The position numbers and the translations under genes were made by a program. From Doryteuthis pealeii (taxonomy: Eukaryota; Mollusca; Cephalopoda; Myopsida; Loliginidae), in NCBI GenBank assembly GCA_023376005.1, contig CM042179.1:23385252-23449251 (forward strand): 64,000 bases of DNA, read 5' to 3'. The notes under the pieces were generated by a model. The model was not told the origin of the DNA. It was given only the letters and a program-made list of their open reading frames with translations, and did not search any database. How positions within the stretch are numbered: the first letter of the stretch is position 1; the number at the start of each line of letters is the position of its first letter. Positions 61,169 through 64,000 of this stretch are shown piece after piece.

Positions 61169-61455
61169 TGGAAGCGCGTGGTGTAATGGTTAAAGTCATG
61201 GGAAATGGACTCATCGCCCCGAGTTCAAATCCTGGATATGGTAATTGCATTTCGCTTAGCGCTAATACTCTTGGGAAAGGTATGAATCCTACTCTCCCTC
61301 CAGCTATGGATAAATAGTAGGCAGACTGGGCTCTTTAACCTTGGTTAGGCTACCGGTCTAGGAGAAGGAAAACTCTGAATTCAAACCTGTTGAACTCCGC
61401 TTAAGAAATTGACCTTGTGTCACATCCTGCTCGTGCGGAGGGGTTGGTAAATATC
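61169..61455 (+). repeat. SINE-B, best-preserved copy
   Basis: GGAAGCGCGTGGTGTAATGG head, CGAGTTCAAATCCTGG, AGCGCTAATACTCTTGGG, end TGCTCGTGCGGAGGGGTTGG plus TAAATA. Flanked by TATAGCAGAAGATTT(A/G)G on both sides. Confidence 0.92.
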
Positions 61456-61574
61456 TATAGCAGAAGATTTGGTGAATATATACTGTATATGATACATAGT
61501 TCAGCACAAGGCCATTTATTTATGAGCAATACTGTATTTTTATTTCAGTATGATCCCTGATGATTTATAGTTAT

Positions 61575-61810
61575 ATACCCAACCCCTCCACGCAAAAACG
61601 ATGCAGCACGATCAACTTTTAAGCAGAGTTTAGCAGGATTGAATATTTAGCTTTCCTTCTCCTAGACTGGTTGCCATACTAAGTTTAAAGAGCCCTGTCT
61701 ACCCTAATCCATAAGTCAAAGGAGAATAGTTAGATATATATCTTTCCCAAGGGTATTGGTACTATGTGAAATCCAAACAGCCTCATCCAGGATTTGAACT
61801 TGGGTTTTTG
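61575..61810 (-). repeat. SINE-B, inverted
   Basis: CCAACCCCTCCACGC to GGATTTGAACTTGGG; the A-box part of the head is lost. Confidence 0.8.
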
Positions 61811-61901
61811 TACAACAATATAGGAAGTTGTGCTAAGTCTTCAAGTAGTAGTAATATTTACTGTATTCTGCCGCTGTAGTAGTTTGTAACATCCTAAAGC
61901 A

Positions 61902-62500
61902 GCATTCAGTTCTTCCTTATTTGAAATGACTCTGTCCTTTCCTTTGCAAGGGTCCTCAGCACCTTTAGTTGCCATATCTTAATGCTCCCAGTTCTGCATT
62001 TACCGCCCACTGCTTATAAAGCATTCAGTTCTTCCTCATTTGAAACGACTCTGTCCTTTCCTTTGCAAGGGTCCTCAGCACCTTTAGTTGCCATATCTTA
62101 ATGCTCCTAGTTCTGCATTTACCGCCCACTGCTTACAAAGCATTCAGTTCTTCCTCATTTGAAATGACTCTGTCCTTTCCTTTGCAAGGGTCCTCAGCAC
62201 CTTTAGTTGCCATATCTTAATGCTCCCAGTTCTGCATTTACCGCCCACTGCTTACAAAGCATTCAGTTCTTCCTTATTTGAAACGACTCTGTCCTTTTCA
62301 TTGCAAGGGTCCTCAGCACTTTTAGTTGCCATATATTAATGCTCCCAGTTCTGCATTTACCGCCCATTGCTTACAAAGCATTCAGTTCTTCCTTATTTGA
62401 AATGACTCTGTCCTTCCGTTTGCGAGGGTCCTCAGCTCCTTTAGTTGCCATATCTTAGGGCTCCCAGTTCTGCTTTTTGGAGGTCTGCCCGCTGCTTACA
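61902..62500. repeat. 119-bp tandem array, about five units
   Basis: GCATTCAGTTCTTCC recurs at 61902, 62021, 62140, 62259 and 62378, exact 119-bp spacing. Each unit includes TTTGCAAGGGTCCTCAGCAC and GTTCTGCATTTACCGCCCAC. G+C content is higher than the surroundings. Unit sequence matches no other repeat here. Confidence 0.95.
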
Positions 62501-62789
62501 AATGCAATGGCAGCCTCTTCATGTTTATTACAATAAATTTCAGGGATTTTTGTGCAGATGTTTCTTTGGGCATCTGTAGCAAATAACAAGAAATAGTAAT
62601 TTCATCAGAGGTGTTGCCCAAGTGATTGCATACCTTTCCCAAGAGTATTAGCCCTATGTGAAATGGTAGTGGACGGCAAAAATGGCACAAGCAAAAAAAA
62701 AAAAAGAAAAAGGCACTAGACAAGATATTAAAAAGCCTGATTAGAAACTCTCTCCCTAACTTTCAAAAAATGAACGGCCTCTGGGTGGT
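62501..62789. other. Gap with SINE-B scrap
   Basis: A short CCTTTCCCAAGAGTATTAGC block (62632-62651) recurs in the 63.5-kb array. The remainder is unassigned, with an A-run at 62693-62704. Confidence 0.4.
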
Positions 62790-63175
62790 GTAAAAATTGA
62801 TTTTTGAAAGATATTTCCTGAGGGAGGGGGGGGGGTAAAAATTCAATGTCAGAGAGTTTGTACCAAAATAAAATAGAATCACAAAATTTATTAAAGGAGT
62901 AAAAAAAAAAATAATTCAATTTGAAATGGAAACTTAGTTACTGATAACTTTGAATATATATTAAAATAAAACAAACTATATATCGGGCATATATTCATAA
63001 AAAAACTTGTTTTAAAAAGCAATGAGGATCGTCTGAGGTTGTATGCTCAAATTTTGAGTGTATTTATTCTATGTTATGATAATTTTGGTTAATGTGACGT
63101 ACACAGTGAGGTAGTTTCGGTTACAGATAAATAGATACCTAATCTCTATTATTAATAGATGTAAAATTCAAAGAA
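62790..63175 (-). repeat. Dispersed repeat family E, third copy
   Basis: On minus: TCTATTAATAATAGAGATTA, GTGTACGTCACATTAACC, CATAGAATAAATACACTC, ..., CATTGAATTTTTACCCCC. It is colinear with 8765-9130. Confidence 0.75.
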
Positions 63176-63409
63176 ACTAGATTGAAAAAGAAAGTTGAAC
63201 TTGAAGTACTTTCTGAAGAATCAGTTGTATGTCCTGAGGCAAAAAAGATAAAGATACATACCAGCTGTGAAGTACTTGATATTTATCCTGTAAAATGTTA
63301 AAGAGTGAATAAGAAGAATTTTTTTCAGCTTAAGCTAAAAAGAAAGACACAACAAATGTAAGAAACTGTTGAAGTGCAAACATTAACACTTACAGGAATT
63401 AATTTATTT

Positions 63410-64000
63410 ATCTAACCTCTTCCCAATGAGTAGGATGTGACATAAGGTCAGTTTTTTAAATAAAGTTTAACAGGTTAGAATTCCGAGTTTTTCTTCTTCT
63501 AGAGAATATTTGGATGCATACCTTTCCCAAGAGTATTAGCCCTATGTGAAATGGTGGTGAATGGCAAAAATGGCAGTGCATTAAGACCAATTATTACTGG
63601 AAGATCTTAAAAGATGGCTCCAGCTTTAAAATGTTTTAAAGAGCCCAGTCTGCCCTATTATTTATACAAAGCTGGAAAGAGAATAGCTGGATGCATACCT
63701 TTCCCAAGAGTATTAGCTCTATGTGAAATGCAAACAGACTAGTGCATTAAAACCAATTATTACTGAAAGAGGATCTTAAAAGATGGCTCCAACTTTAAAA
63801 TGTTTTAAAGAGCCCAGTCTGCCCTATTATTTATACAAAGCTGGAGAGAGAATAGTTGGATGCATACCTTTCCCAAGAGTATTAGCTCTATGTGAAATGC
63901 AAACAGACTAGTGCGTTAAGACCAATTATTACTGGAAGAGGATCTTAAAAGATGGCACCAACTTTAAAATAGTGACAGACATGTAAAATTGACCTTGAAA
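63410..64000 (-). repeat. 169-bp tandem array containing SINE-B body
   Basis: An inverted SINE-B tail (AACCTCTTCCCAATGAG, 63415) leads into units in which AGATGGCTCCAGCTTTAAAA recurs at 63612, 63781 and 63950 (spacing 169). Each unit contains GAGCCCAGTCTGCCCTATTA and CTTTCCCAAGAGTATTAGC from inverted SINE-B. The window ends inside the array. Confidence 0.85.

Overview
This window is animal nuclear DNA from an invertebrate. It is AT-rich, intron-bearing and almost entirely made of repeats. I found no prokaryotic-style gene, operon or CRISPR array. The tRNA-derived SINEs, LINE fragments, hAT and pogo-like relics and abundant (TA)n/(CA)n microsatellites would fit a mollusc, perhaps a cephalopod, but the sequence alone does not settle this.

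Host-gene content is very small. One convincing exon lies at 11859-11941 (+): a canonical EF-hand of a MICU2/MICU3-type mitochondrial calcium-uniporter regulator, with consensus splice sites. No other exon of that gene was recognised, so much of the window is probably intron or flank. Two relics come from ordinary genes: a 5'-truncated, frameshifted ribosomal protein S17 pseudogene (45682-45949) and a truncated 5S rRNA-like sequence (56110-56205).

The rest is layered repeats, given provisional names here. SINE-A has a tRNA-like head (A box TAGCTCAGTCGG, B box GTTCGATACC) and an end like GACTTTACTT. SINE-B has a different tRNA-like head (TGGTGTAATGGTTA, GTTCAAATCC) and an end like GAGGGGTTGGTAAATA that runs into (TA)n. 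SINE-C and a second short element (1780-2047) share a 3' stem-loop tail (GGCAT...ATGCC, then AAAC-like repeats) with a LINE whose coding end is still readable at 1420-1578, a likely LINE/SINE partnership. Other LINE relics are reverse-transcriptase fragments (25963-26361, 38560-39470, 48185-48997) and the 3' coding end of a second LINE type (11.1 kb, 15.7-16.8 kb, 33.9 kb). Provisional families D, E and F are dispersed repeats of unknown type.

The best-supported mobile-element results are four LTR-like insertions (13164-13660, 40349-40648, 59812-60579, 60647-60983) with exact 5-bp target duplications and a shared CCAAT-to-TATA layout. One interrupts a dispersed repeat and one is itself split by SINE-B. 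DNA-transposon material includes a hAT relic with a readable transposase C-terminus (24569-25166), foldback and MITE-like elements (3.5, 10.4, 11.6, 43.0, 45.1, 46.6, 51.7 kb) and pogo-like sequences (10.7 and 32.2 kb).

Layout: 0-11 kb is SINE/LINE/MITE mosaic; 11-17 kb holds the MICU exon and LINE 3' ends; 17-23 kb is tandem arrays and a 2.4-kb AT-only block; 23-29 kb is hAT, SINE and LINE relics; 29-37 kb is satellites and microsatellites; 37-49 kb is SINE arrays, LINE relics and foldbacks; 49-64 kb is dense SINEs, LTR-like elements and two late arrays. Several dispersed repeats have turned into local tandem arrays (96, 97, 107, 127, 169 bp), a recurring theme of the locus.
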